Shown piece after piece: positions 42,890 through 53,600 of a stretch of DNA of 62,210 nucleotides. Origin of the DNA: Gammaproteobacteria bacterium (GTDB lineage: Bacteria; Pseudomonadota; Gammaproteobacteria; Thiohalobacterales; Thiohalobacteraceae); the NCBI GenBank assembly GCA_019911805.1, contig JAIOJV010000004.1:1-62210 (forward strand), written 5' to 3'. The notes under the pieces are model-generated. The model saw only the letters and a list, made by a program, of their open reading frames with translations. It had not been told where the DNA came from and searched no databases. Position 1 is the stretch's first letter. Each line of letters opens with the position of its first letter. Position numbers and translations under genes: made by a program.

Positions 42890-44944
42890 TCACTCTAGCA
42901 ACGCTTTGAGCAAAGCATCTGGCGTATCCGAGTAAAACTGGATATTGATCCGCGTTGCCATATCGTCTGACAACTCGAATAGCTGCTTCCGTGCCGACAC
43001 GGGCATCAGCACAGTATCAGCGCCTTTCTCAACGGCGACCTCGATAATACCGACAGCATTCGCCAGCGGTTCTATTGAGCCGCCGAGGTTGAGCGCGCCG
43101 ACAACAATCAGTCCTCCCTTGGTACTTTTCTCAAGCAGGCCGCTGCAAAGGGCCATCAGAGCCGGTAGGCCGAGGGCGGTTCCGCTGCGGTCGTTGTCCA
43201 TAGCACGCAGCTGTAAGGAAAACTCGTGAGAGCGCGGGTCTCGATCGCCGACCAGTTGCTTTGCCCTGGTATAAAGATTCTGCTCGGCGTACCTGACGCT
43301 TTCCCGGAACGCGGGCGGTACTGGTGCGTTCAGGATCTTGACGCCACTTCCCTTGCCAACCGTCACTTCGAGGCGGTACAGACTGGCACCCGTCTCGGGT
43401 CCGCCCGGGCTGATGCCCCACACCTGGCCCGGAGGTAATGGGTCGAGTTCGATCGCTTCGTCGCTATGCAGCTCAGGCGTCGATACGAACTTTTCGACAC
43501 CGTCTTCGCCCATCGCGTAGCTGAAGTGTGTATTGCGGAATTCACTCTTGAATACTCGCTTCTGTTGCTCCTTCACCCGTCGGCGGACTTCGAGGGCGAC
43601 GCGAACCATTTCCTCCAGTTCCTCGTCTGGAACCGTCATCTCGGGGTCCGGGTAAATCAGCTTGAGCAGGCCGCTCACTGTCTTGTTGACGGCCGTGATG
43701 TCCCGCCCACTTAGCGCCCCACCGTAATTCACTCGCCCCTGAAGCACCGGGATTCGACTTCCGGTGCGTAACCGGCTCCAGCACTCGGACAGGAAGTCAC
43801 TGACCAAGCCGAAGTGATCCGTGAAGTGTTCGTTCGGGTTTAACTTCGGAAAATCCCACCCGGGCGCATACGCGTGAATGCGATCCATAAAAGCGGTATC
43901 GTCGCGCATTTCGGGAGGCAATGGGCTCAGCAGGTGACCGACCCGTTGCTGATGCTCGACTTCGACATCAAGGTTTCCAACCATCACGATGCCACCCTCG
44001 GCACGAATGCTTTCCTTACCGCGCGAGAACTCGCCGGACTCCATGTAACCCTTGAGGATGTTTACGCCGTCTTTCTGATCAAACGACACACCGGAGATTT
44101 CGTCGAAGCAGACGACGTCGTATTGGCACACCAAGCCACGCTGACCGTTGGCATTGTTGACGAACATCTTCGCCACCGTAGCCTTACCACCGGAGATCAG
44201 ATGTGCGTATGGGGATATCTGCTGGTAAAGGTGGCTTTTGCCCGTCCCGCGCGGACCGAGCTCGACCATGTTGTAGTTGCGTTCCACGAACGGCACCATC
44301 CTGACAAGCGCGACCAATTGTGCACGCTCCGACAGTGCGGACGGTTCCAGGCCCACGCTACGCAGCAGAACACGTTTCCATTCCTCAGTGGTGAAATCGT
44401 GGCGGCCGCGTTTGAGCGTATCCAGCACATCTGCCTTGGAAAGCTGGATAGCACGCAGACTGTCGATCGCGAAAGGACGGCCACCCTTCTCCTGAGCGAT
44501 TGCAGCGTCGTAGCTCAACGTGACTTCCGCATAGAAGCCATCGGTGAGCATACGCTCATGCTGTTTGACGAGGCTGTCTTCGATACGGACATCCTTGATC
44601 GCGAGGCTCGGCAATTCCGCTACGAACGAGTCCGTCTTCGCGTCGAGCTTCGCGCGGACGATATCGATCAGCTTGATTGAACCCTGGTCGCGAGCCCGCG
44701 CCTTGAACAGCTCCTCTTCACCCGTCCTGACCGTGCGGTCCGACAGCTGGCGCTCGACGATCGTAAGCCCTTCCTCAATTTCCTGTTCGTCCGTGCTAGC
44801 GCAGTAGCGTCCGAGGAGAAACTCGACCACGTACGTCGGGACCGGATATTGCCGGCTGTACTTGCGTACCAGGTCCTTGCGAACCAGGTAGCCTTCAAAC
44901 GCCGTCGCCGCCAGACGGTCGAGTTGGTCGAGTTCTACTTTCAA
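42890..44944 (-). CDS. brxL: BREX Lon-like protein BrxL
   Basis: The last gene of a type I BREX phage-defence operon, 684 residues. The AAA core has MVELGPRGTGKSHLYQQIS (Walker A) and VVCFDEISGVSFDQKDG (Walker B). The C-terminal Lon-like domain contains NDRSGTALGLPALMALCSGL with the Ser expected in the catalytic position, then VGALNLGGSIEPLANAVGII. BrxL is reported to bind DNA and be needed for BREX restriction. The start codon is TTG, overlapping the pglZ stop (TTGA). The next minus-strand gene starts about 110 nt downstream. Confidence 0.93.
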   Translation of the reverse strand: MKVELDQLDRLAATAFEGYLVRKDLVRKYSRQYPVPTYVVEFLLGRYCASTDEQEIEEGLTIVERQLSDRTVRTGEEELFKARARDQGSIKLIDIVRAKLDAKTDSFVAELPSLAIKDVRIEDSLVKQHERMLTDGFYAEVTLSYDAAIAQEKGGRPFAIDSLRAIQLSKADVLDTLKRGRHDFTTEEWKRVLLRSVGLEPSALSERAQLVALVRMVPFVERNYNMVELGPRGTGKSHLYQQISPYAHLISGGKATVAKMFVNNANGQRGLVCQYDVVCFDEISGVSFDQKDGVNILKGYMESGEFSRGKESIRAEGGIVMVGNLDVEVEHQQRVGHLLSPLPPEMRDDTAFMDRIHAYAPGWDFPKLNPNEHFTDHFGLVSDFLSECWSRLRTGSRIPVLQGRVNYGGALSGRDITAVNKTVSGLLKLIYPDPEMTVPDEELEEMVRVALEVRRRVKEQQKRVFKSEFRNTHFSYAMGEDGVEKFVSTPELHSDEAIELDPLPPGQVWGISPGGPETGASLYRLEVTVGKGSGVKILNAPVPPAFRESVRYAEQNLYTRAKQLVGDRDPRSHEFSLQLRAMDNDRSGTALGLPALMALCSGLLEKSTKGGLIVVGALNLGGSIEPLANAVGIIEVAVEKGADTVLMPVSARKQLFELSDDMATRINIQFYSDTPDALLKALLE

Positions 44945-47283
44945 TCGTCACCCCCGATGATGGTGGGTTGTTTCGTTATCACATGGCCGCTGACATCCAG
45001 CACCACTACCACAGCCGGCGTGCCCTCAAGCTCGTCGTCAGCAACCAAAAGGCTGGCTGCTCCTTTGGCGTCCACCGGTCGCACCTTGCTAACACTCGAA
45101 CTCGGATCATTGACCTTCGACCGCAAGTCCACGGACAAGCCAGCTTGAGCAGCCTCGACCTGAACGCGGCAACGCAATCCGACCCAGGAGACCTCTTCAA
45201 TCTTCGCGGCTGCCTTAGCAGCGGCTTCGCCGGCCGTCACCCGAATCACCGGAACCAGACTCTCCTGCAGGCTCATCCCGCCGTGTGCGTATTCATTGCC
45301 TGCGCCAAAGCAGGCAATCCCCGGTGCCACTGCAACCCGCTCGTGGGCATTCCAATGCCACCGGACGGTCGGAACCTCAACCTTCGATCCACCCTTGATC
45401 GCAGCGCATCGAGCCCAGCGGCTTGCAGTCAGGTACTTCGGTAGATCGACCTTAGGCAGCCCACCGGGGAGCCAGAGCCAACCGTGGTCCGTTACCACTC
45501 GGATCTCGCGCCAACCGGCGTCGAGCAGAAACTCGATGCGCTCAAGCAGCAAATCGACCTGTTCTTCGATCCGGCCCGCGAGCTTACCCTGTAGGGAGTG
45601 GCCCAACTTGTCGAGCTCGCCATTCTCGGTCCAGCCGCGGCCCGAGGAATCGCCCGATTCGTCGGCGCCTATGTACTGGTAGCCGGCCGTGGTCAGAAGT
45701 TTTCGGAACCGGTCCGTGGTCAGCGGCTGCTCGGCATCTGCCGTCGCAGGAAGAAAATCCTCCCCGATTGACATACCTTTGATGCCCTTTGTGACCGGTG
45801 AGACTGCTGGCTTGGCGGTCGCGGTCACCGTCGGCAGGCCCGCCCACCGGGTCGACAGCGTTACAGACCAACCCTTCGTGCGCATGCGTTGGACCAGACG
45901 TTGTGAGACGTCGAAACGGAGGCCATCGGCGAAGAGTACCAGGCCGCCGGATTCAACCAGGAGATCTTCCAGCCCCTGCCCATCGTGCCCCGGAAGCGGC
46001 TCTTTCTCGGCCAGAGCCTGCAGATGCTCAGCCGCCGACTCCAGCCAGGGCCGGTAGACAGCGTTCAACGCTTTACCCACGGCCTGGGCATCGCCGGATG
46101 ACTTCACCGCGGCCATTGCAGACAGCGCGGCAGTGTCAACCTCCCAAGCCGTGTCGACATACAGCTTCGCCATCTCGGCCGTCGATGCGCCGCCAAGTTT
46201 GATCGCCGCACGTTCCGCAAGCTCGGCCAAGTGGCCGAGCGCATTGGCGAGCGGCGCCTGGCCCAGCTTCGCCCAGACCCACCCGCGTCTCGGTCCGTGC
46301 GACTTTTCGAGTTCGAGGACCTGTTCACGCGCTTTGGTGGGCGTGGATTTCTCCAACGCAAGCAGCGCTTGCCGCAGTGCCGCCTCTTCCTTCTCGTTGT
46401 TTTGGGGCCAGGAGGAAGGCTCCACGAACAACTCGCTTGGCATCGCTTTACTGAGTAGCTCCGGAACGCCTGGATAGAGCACCGGCGACTCGGTGAATCG
46501 CTCCCACACCGCAGCCCACGGGCCTTCCCGCCTGCCGAGCAGCTCTGCGCCGACCAGTTCACCGTCTTTGTCCGGATCGAACGCGAAATCAGCCTTGCAT
46601 CGGGACTTGAAGGCGCTCCACCGACCGCTGTTCCAACCCGACTTCACCGCCCCGGGCTCACTCAGCCATAGCAACAGATCCTTGGCCGGATCGTCCGAAA
46701 AGAGCTTGTCGAAATCCTCCGCCTCGAGATGCTTTCCCTTGAGCCGGTCGACGGACGTTGTGGCCAATTCCGCCAGGGCGCCGAGCATGGCCCGTCGGGT
46801 CGTCGCATCGCGCGCGACGTCTAGACCAAGCCCACCTTCTTCGGAAACCAGAAAGGACTCGACCGTCCAGTCCTTGCCGTTCTTCTGGGTCCAGCAGACT
46901 CCGCGGTACTGCAGCTCCACCAGCGGCTTAAGACTGTCCGGGCATTCCTGGACCGCCCGGAGCTCCTGCCGGCTTACCTCGGGGAGGTAGATGATCGGAG
47001 TTACCCCGTCCGGCAGTTCAATCTCAGGCATCCCCCGGTCCACGACACTTCGCAGCCAAATCGCCGGCCCTATTCGCTGGTCAGGTTGGTATTCCCCGAG
47101 CGTGAGGAGCTGCGGAAGCAGCCGACGCAGCTGCGGAATGATCGGTTGCCACTGTGCGTCGTGGTCCGTCCACAAAACGGCGTACGGATGCACGACATCG
47201 TTCGGGTTGTACTTCGCCGCCGCCGCTAGGGAGCCAACGAGCGCCTCTATGACTGCGTTGCCGGAAATATCCATGGCTGTCAT
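44941..47283 (-). CDS. pglZ: BREX phosphatase-fold protein PglZ
   Basis: A 780-residue alkaline-phosphatase-superfamily protein of BREX, of the length and pattern annotated as PglZ type B. LVLFADGLRFDVSQRLVQRM carries the first metal-binding Asp, VVTDHGWLWLPGG the second metal site, and RWHWNAHERVAVAPG a later His. PglZ is essential for BREX methylation and defence, although its substrate is not settled. The ATG overlaps the pglX stop (ATGA) and its own stop overlaps the brxL TTG. Confidence 0.9.
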   Translation of the reverse strand: MTAMDISGNAVIEALVGSLAAAAKYNPNDVVHPYAVLWTDHDAQWQPIIPQLRRLLPQLLTLGEYQPDQRIGPAIWLRSVVDRGMPEIELPDGVTPIIYLPEVSRQELRAVQECPDSLKPLVELQYRGVCWTQKNGKDWTVESFLVSEEGGLGLDVARDATTRRAMLGALAELATTSVDRLKGKHLEAEDFDKLFSDDPAKDLLLWLSEPGAVKSGWNSGRWSAFKSRCKADFAFDPDKDGELVGAELLGRREGPWAAVWERFTESPVLYPGVPELLSKAMPSELFVEPSSWPQNNEKEEAALRQALLALEKSTPTKAREQVLELEKSHGPRRGWVWAKLGQAPLANALGHLAELAERAAIKLGGASTAEMAKLYVDTAWEVDTAALSAMAAVKSSGDAQAVGKALNAVYRPWLESAAEHLQALAEKEPLPGHDGQGLEDLLVESGGLVLFADGLRFDVSQRLVQRMRTKGWSVTLSTRWAGLPTVTATAKPAVSPVTKGIKGMSIGEDFLPATADAEQPLTTDRFRKLLTTAGYQYIGADESGDSSGRGWTENGELDKLGHSLQGKLAGRIEEQVDLLLERIEFLLDAGWREIRVVTDHGWLWLPGGLPKVDLPKYLTASRWARCAAIKGGSKVEVPTVRWHWNAHERVAVAPGIACFGAGNEYAHGGMSLQESLVPVIRVTAGEAAAKAAAKIEEVSWVGLRCRVQVEAAQAGLSVDLRSKVNDPSSSVSKVRPVDAKGAASLLVADDELEGTPAVVVVLDVSGHVITKQPTIIGGDD

Positions 47284-50200
47284 TTGGCGGAGCCGTACTT
47301 GTTGCCGCCGGCGCGCGCCGCCTCTCTAGCCGCGCGCTTTTCGGCAAGAGTGAGGTGAACGTCGTTGACCCGCTCCCCGGTGAACTTGCCGTCTTGCCAA
47401 AACCAGGGGTGTTGGGACTGCTCGCGAACAGGCTCTTTGCCGCGGTCTTTCTTCCAATGGATGTTCGGTTTGGCGCGCACGACGCCGGCGCCGGTCTTGC
47501 CGCCGGGGATGTCCTGGGCCAGGAAGGGGCGGATGTTGATGCGCACGCCGTCGTTGATGTCCGGCTCCCAGCCGAGGGGTTGCTCTTCGATCGGTTTCCA
47601 GCGGACGAAGAGGTCGAACGGTGGTTCGCCTTCGAGGATGGCGACGAGGCGCTTTTGCAGTTCCAGCGCGGCGGCCAGGCGGTCCTCGGCGCCGCCTTCA
47701 CCGCGTTTGACGCCGTCTTGCTGGCGGCCGATCCAGTCGCCGAGATAGCTGTAGGTGAGGGATTCCAGCAGGCGGCGGCCCTTGCCATTGCCTTCGGCCA
47801 GCTTATGGTAGTTCACCAGCGCATGGAAGCCGTCGCGTTTGCGGCCATCCCAGATGTGCCAGATGAAGGGGCGGTGCTGGAACAACTTGCAGTGCTGCTC
47901 GAAAAAAGCATTGCGCAGCCAATCGTCGAGGCTGTTGCTGCCGGCATCCGTGAGCAGCTTGGACAGCACGCCGTCGTTCCAGCCATCTCCCCACGCGGCT
48001 TCCAACAAGTGCAGTAGACGCTCGTGGGCGGCCGGTTCGCCGCGCACAGACGGCAGACAAACGATGCCGTCGTCGTCCTCGAATTGGTAAAGCGCCTTCG
48101 CCCTATCGACCCAGGCACGGGCCTCGTCAGCCAGCTCCATGTCCGCGTCGTTCTCCGCCGGCCAGTGGTAGCCGAGTAGGCGGGCGACGGCGATATTCAG
48201 AACCGTAGCGTCGGCACGCAAGGGGCCTTGCACCAGTTTCTTCTGTGGCTCATCCCAGATCACCGAACCGCAGGGGTGGCTGTGGAAGATCCACTGTGTG
48301 GGGTCGTTGGAGTAAGGCTCAGGTATATCATGCAAAAAGCGTTTCGCCGCTTCTTTACGCCAGCACTCAATATCGATGGGCATTTTTGACACATACCCAT
48401 TATCAACACTCAGCTTCTGATTTATCGATCGTAATCCTGTTGCAAATTGCCCAGACGAGCAAAAACACCACAAAGCAGCCAAATCGGAGGAGTCGATAGG
48501 GACAATTATTGGTGTACTGTTCGAGAAGTAGCTACCCTCGAACAGGGTCGCAGGTAACGAGCGCATCTGTCCAATTGCGACTCCTCTCCTTCCCCATGCC
48601 TGTTCTCCTCGGACTGCAGCACCTTCAAACGAAACGACACCGGACCAATTTACAATGTGTTGCTTTCCACTTTGCAGAATGGTCTGCTCAGATGGATTCT
48701 GAAAATATTCAAAGCCATCAACAGGCATCAGATTTTCCCAGAACGTTCTAACGAAACGTAGGTTGTCACCTGTCGATGTCCCTTGATAGCAATATGCAAA
48801 CTCGGACATCAGCGGCAGCTGCTCGCCTATTTCGAGAGATATGATGGCATCCGGATTCCCCAACTGCCCCTTCTGACTGACCGCTGCGACCTCACCGTCT
48901 CGCAACACTTCGGCCTTTCCCGCCGCCGTGCGCGGGGCGCTGGCGTCGATGCCACGCAGATGGCCTTCCACATGCGGGCGGGTATGGGTCAGGGTGAGGA
49001 GGATAATGAAGGCGCCTGCGGCCTGTGAGCTGTCGAAGCCGCCTTCCCCCAACCGCGCCAGCAAATCCCAACGTACCTCCTTGAGCAGGTGCTCGCGCTG
49101 GCCTTTGTAGCTGGTGAGAAACAGCCAGTTCTGCGGCATGACGATCTGGGTGACACCGGCGCCCTCGGGCAAGGACAGTTCCAGACAGCGCTCCAGAAAG
49201 ACATTCGCCAGGTCGTTCTTGGCCTTTGAGTAATGGGTATCGGCGAACTTGCGCAAGCGCTCGTTCTGCTTGCCGCGTGTGAGATACGGAACATTGGTGA
49301 TAACGAGGTGATAATGACCACTCAGCAACCGGGCTGCATCGGCAAGACCAAGCGCGGCGATGGTGGTCTCTTCCCACTCTTCGTCGCCGGCGTGTTCGCG
49401 CAAGGCCCGCCCTAGCAACGGCGCCACTTCCTCGAAGCCTGCCGTCAGCATGTCTTCGGCTACGGAACGCGATGGGTCGATGAGGCTACCGAGGATGGGG
49501 GCATCACGGAAGGTGTCATAGAGCGCTGTCATGCCGGCTTCCAGGCGGCTGTCACCTTCGGCCAGCGCCAGCCACTGTTCACGCTTGCCGGCCACCGGCT
49601 GGCCGCACCAGGCGAGATTGAGCCGGGGCAGCGGGCGATAGCCGTCCCCTTTGGGATAGCGCCACGCCTCCAGCGCCAGCGCGAAGGCGGCGATGGCGAC
49701 ACAACGTTGGTCCAGCTCCAGCCCGTGCAGGTTATCGCGCAGGACGGCATCCACCGCTTCCGCGGCGTTCAGGTTCTCCAGCGTCATGCGCATGGGCACG
49801 AGCATAAGGAAAGCAGCCACGAGGAAATGTCCCGAACCACAACAAGGGTCCAGCAGGCGGAATTCCGAGAGATCATCGGGCCAGCCTTCGAAGGCGCCGG
49901 CAGCGGGTTTGCCGTCTTTGGTTTTACGCAAATAAGTGAGGTTGACCGGGCAAGGTCTCTCCGGATGCCGGCTGACCCACCAGGCCCCGAGCGCGTTGTG
50001 TAACAGAAACTGCACCATGTAGGGCTCGGTGAAGAGCTGGGTGACGGCGGGCAGTTCGTCCGCACCGATCTTGACCTCGGAGCGGTTCACCTCGTCTTTC
50101 TTCTTGGTCTGCCAGAACTGATAGACCCAGCCCAGCGCATCGGTCGCCGTGAACACCTCGGACGGCAGGCCTTCAACCAGGCCTTCCAGCTTCAGCCGGT

Positions 50201-50675
50201 GTTCCCGCGCAAACTGCACCTCGAAGACGGGATGGTCTGGCCGAAACACTTGCGGCAGCATGCGGTGCGCGAAGCGTGCCGCCAGCGCCCATTTGTCGAC
50301 ACCTTCCTCCTTCGCCAGCTCCTCGCACTCGTCTAACGTTATGGCGACACCCAGCTCCGGTTCAATGAGCAGATGGTTCTCAGCAAGGAAGCGGGCGAAC
50401 AACATGCCGTGCCAGTGCTCATAGGCACACTCATGCACCAGGTGATCGATGCTATGACCGCCCGACCGCGCCTCGAGACGGTCACTCAGTTGGCGCGCGT
50501 GCGCGCGCAAGCGCCGGCGCAGAGTGCGTTGCTCCGAGTCCATATGGCCGTACGGCTCGTGGTGCTGTACTGCAAGCGCCTCGAGCGCAACGCGAGCACC
50601 AGCCTCGGCGACATCACGGGCTTCAACTACCGTTCGCTCGAGCTGCCTGCGGAATTCTGTCAACAGTGTCTTCAT
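47280..50675 (-). CDS. pglX: BREX adenine-specific DNA methyltransferase PglX
   Basis: Methylates the host recognition site at N6-adenine so the BREX system spares self DNA. The 1131 residues include the SAM-binding motif FRLLDPCCGSGHFLVAAFLM (about 270-290) and the catalytic motif in VITNVPYLTRGKQNERLRKF, with NVPY where most gamma-type N6 methyltransferases have NPPY. A target-recognition half follows (about 640-1000), then the C-terminal segment with PLGWEPDINDGVRINIRPFL. The start lies 8 nt after brxC. Confidence 0.93.
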   Translation of the reverse strand: MKTLLTEFRRQLERTVVEARDVAEAGARVALEALAVQHHEPYGHMDSEQRTLRRRLRAHARQLSDRLEARSGGHSIDHLVHECAYEHWHGMLFARFLAENHLLIEPELGVAITLDECEELAKEEGVDKWALAARFAHRMLPQVFRPDHPVFEVQFAREHRLKLEGLVEGLPSEVFTATDALGWVYQFWQTKKKDEVNRSEVKIGADELPAVTQLFTEPYMVQFLLHNALGAWWVSRHPERPCPVNLTYLRKTKDGKPAAGAFEGWPDDLSEFRLLDPCCGSGHFLVAAFLMLVPMRMTLENLNAAEAVDAVLRDNLHGLELDQRCVAIAAFALALEAWRYPKGDGYRPLPRLNLAWCGQPVAGKREQWLALAEGDSRLEAGMTALYDTFRDAPILGSLIDPSRSVAEDMLTAGFEEVAPLLGRALREHAGDEEWEETTIAALGLADAARLLSGHYHLVITNVPYLTRGKQNERLRKFADTHYSKAKNDLANVFLERCLELSLPEGAGVTQIVMPQNWLFLTSYKGQREHLLKEVRWDLLARLGEGGFDSSQAAGAFIILLTLTHTRPHVEGHLRGIDASAPRTAAGKAEVLRDGEVAAVSQKGQLGNPDAIISLEIGEQLPLMSEFAYCYQGTSTGDNLRFVRTFWENLMPVDGFEYFQNPSEQTILQSGKQHIVNWSGVVSFEGAAVRGEQAWGRRGVAIGQMRSLPATLFEGSYFSNSTPIIVPIDSSDLAALWCFCSSGQFATGLRSINQKLSVDNGYVSKMPIDIECWRKEAAKRFLHDIPEPYSNDPTQWIFHSHPCGSVIWDEPQKKLVQGPLRADATVLNIAVARLLGYHWPAENDADMELADEARAWVDRAKALYQFEDDDGIVCLPSVRGEPAAHERLLHLLEAAWGDGWNDGVLSKLLTDAGSNSLDDWLRNAFFEQHCKLFQHRPFIWHIWDGRKRDGFHALVNYHKLAEGNGKGRRLLESLTYSYLGDWIGRQQDGVKRGEGGAEDRLAAALELQKRLVAILEGEPPFDLFVRWKPIEEQPLGWEPDINDGVRINIRPFLAQDIPGGKTGAGVVRAKPNIHWKKDRGKEPVREQSQHPWFWQDGKFTGERVNDVHLTLAEKRAAREAARAGGNKYGSAK

Positions 50676-50683
50676 GTCAGCCC

Positions 50684-53600
50684 CTACGACACCACGATAG
50701 GGCCTTGTTTGAGCTGCTCGAGCAGCTCTTGTTCGGTCTTCGCAGCCCAGGTCTTGACCTCTTCTGGAGTCCGCAGCGTCGCACTTCCCAGCTTGACGTG
50801 ATGGGTCTTCGGTTCGATCAGTTTGTCGGCCTGGATGCGTGCGTCCGCGAAGAGCTGTGGCAATGCCGCAGTACGGGTCCTCCAGGCGTCGAGGGAGATA
50901 CGTTCGACGGATTCGAGCACCTCCTGCTCGGTGCCGGTAGCACCTTTTGTGACCTTGGCGATATGTAATCCGTTAAGAATTCGGTCGCGATCAGATTGAT
51001 CGATCTTCTGCCAGCTCTCGGCGGCCTCCAGGCGCACCACTTCCGAGTCGTAGGTTTCGGAGTAAAGCTTCTCCGCCGACGCCAGTGCGGCGCGCAACGC
51101 ATCTGCCACTGCCTTCGCGAGGTCGGGCACCGGATCTGCCGCATCAAGCAGGCTGCGGTTGGCGGCGATAGCTTCGATCTGCGGCTGCGCTTCTGTCGCC
51201 GCGTCCAGCCCCTCAGCATGGCGGGCCAGAGACTGCAGTCGCTTGTACGCGGGCAGGCGCTTCTCGGCCAGGTCGCGCGCCTTGGTCCAGTCTTCGATGT
51301 TGTTCAGGAGCTCATCGTGTCGGTTCAGAATGCCGACCAGCTGTTCGTTGCCGGCAAGTGACTGGAGGTTCAACAGGTGGCTGGTTTCGGGGCGCTCGGG
51401 GAGCGGCGCTTCTCCGCCGGCGCCACGCGCAAGCTCGCTCAGCTTGTTCAGGAAATCTCCAGCGGCGACGGCTTCTTCGTTTGGTTTGCAGGCGACTGCG
51501 GCCGTCTGCAACAGCTTGCGCACCTTGAGACGCTGGCGGGTGTCGATGGTTGCACTCTCCACCCGGAAGTCGGTGCTCGAGACCTTCGCCTGATCGAGCT
51601 GCCCGGGCTTGAGTGGCGTTCCATTGGTGGTCGCCCGCAAATGCCCGGTGCCAAACAAGCTAATGAGCGCGGCATCGACGGCGTCGCGTGACCAACCGTA
51701 GGGCGGATCGGAAAAGTGCGTGCGCACGTCCTTACCCTTCTTCCCGGAACCGACGAAAGACAGCACCGCGGAGCAGACCGGATGATCTTCGGTCTTGCCG
51801 CTGTAATCCAACGCTTCCAGTGGGTGTTCAGCACCTTTTCGGGCGCGCTCGATCACCTTGGGCCAGCGGTGATCATCGGCATCCTTGAAGTCGTAAAAGA
51901 GGCGATCCAAAGAAGCATTTGCGGTTTCCTTGACCTTGTCCAGCAAGGAGGCCTCGAGCCTCTCGCTGCCGCCGCCCTGGTAGACTTTCGCGCCATCGAT
52001 GACTTCAGCGACCAAGCTCCGCAGGCTGTTACCCGCCTCGGTCAATCGGGTCTCCATACCTTGCCGGGCCTCGATCCCCTCGGGGCTCGACGGCACACCT
52101 TTGTATTCCAACGTATCCTTTGCCGCGCTCTGGGCGGCGATCACCCTGGCCAGTGCGTCGGCACGCGATTTCGGTACGAATACGTGGATGATCGGGCTAT
52201 CGGGACCTGCAGCACGCGCATCTGCAATGACGCTTTTCTCATCCGCACCCCAGCCATCGCGAATCCAGACGGGTATCTCGTGGGTGGTGCCCTGCGGCGG
52301 TTCCGCGCCGAAGTGCAACGCCAGCTTTCTCGGTTCCTTGCACTTGCCATGCAGCAATTTCACTGAGCCGATGGCATCCTGAACCGCAGCACCCAGGAGC
52401 TGAGCACGCTTGCTGCTCATCCGCGCGGGATCGTTGACGAGCTTGGTCTGCCGGTTGCGGAATTCCGCTTCCCATTCGCTGCTCTCCCGCGTCTGCAGGC
52501 TGTACTCGTCGTCGAGCTTCATCAACGTGCCGGCGGCGACGAGCTCGTCCAGCAATTTCGGTAGCTGACTGCGCAGGGCAGCGCCGTCCTTTGCCAGATC
52601 CTTGACCAGCAAATCCGCCAAGGTGTCCGTTGTGGCCCGAACTCCGATGTCGACACCCGCCTCGCGGGGCAGCTTGCGGATGAGGAAGACCAAGGCACAT
52701 AGCCGCGACTTCAGGCTTCCATCCGGGGTGCCATCGTCCTGCTCGGCGATCGTCTCGTTGACCTCGCGTAACAACACGCCGGACTGGAGCAGGTTGGCGG
52801 AAATTTCCTCGAACAGGAAGTCGGCAGGCACAACCGTACCGACAGGGTCGTCGGCCGTGCGTCGGATCGCGTCGTAGACGATGCGCAGCTGCGTACGAAG
52901 CTGCCCCGCAGTACCCGCGCGATCGACCGCGCGCAAGGCGTGCTCCCAGAAGCGGCGTCGTACGGGGAGTAGCGGATAGTCCTCGACAAGGACCGACTTG
53001 TCCTCGCTGCGAGGACCGATCTTGGTACCAACCAGGTGCCGATCGAGTTCGCCGGCGTTACCATCCAGAGTCGCTTTGACATCGTTGACGCGATCCGGGC
53101 GTTTCGCCAATACGACTCGACGTGTGACCGTTTCGACATCGGTGTCGGAGAGTTCAACGTTGACTGTGAACCGGCCCTGCAGTCGTTGCAGTGCTGGCGT
53201 ACCCGAGAGCGCCGTCTGCCCGGTACCCAGGAACAGCAAGCGGTCACCGAACCGTTTGCTGCAGGCCTCCACGACTTCCTGCACTACGTAAGATCGGCTT
53301 GTGTCATCACCGATGTACTGCTGCACCTCGTCGAGGATGATGACCGTGCACGGCATTTCGCCTTCGGGGGCGAGGGCGTCCTGTAGCGCGGTAGTGAATT
53401 CGTCGGTGGTAATGTCCTTCGGCTTCGGAAACTGTGCGCGGAGCGCAGCCCTGGCATCCTTCTCGCTGCCAGCGAAATTGGGGTCAGCGGCGAGTAGTGC
53501 TTTGGCGATGAGCGGGCTGACATACATGTCGTTCAGCTCGCGGCGAAAGTCGCGCCCTTGCGCCTCCACGGCGGCGCAAACCTGATCGTAGATATCGTTC

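Noticed and set aside
47280-50675. PglX NVPY instead of NPPY considered as loss of methylation
   Set aside because: The rest of the protein is intact and some N6-adenine methyltransferase groups tolerate substitution at this position, so inactivation cannot be claimed.
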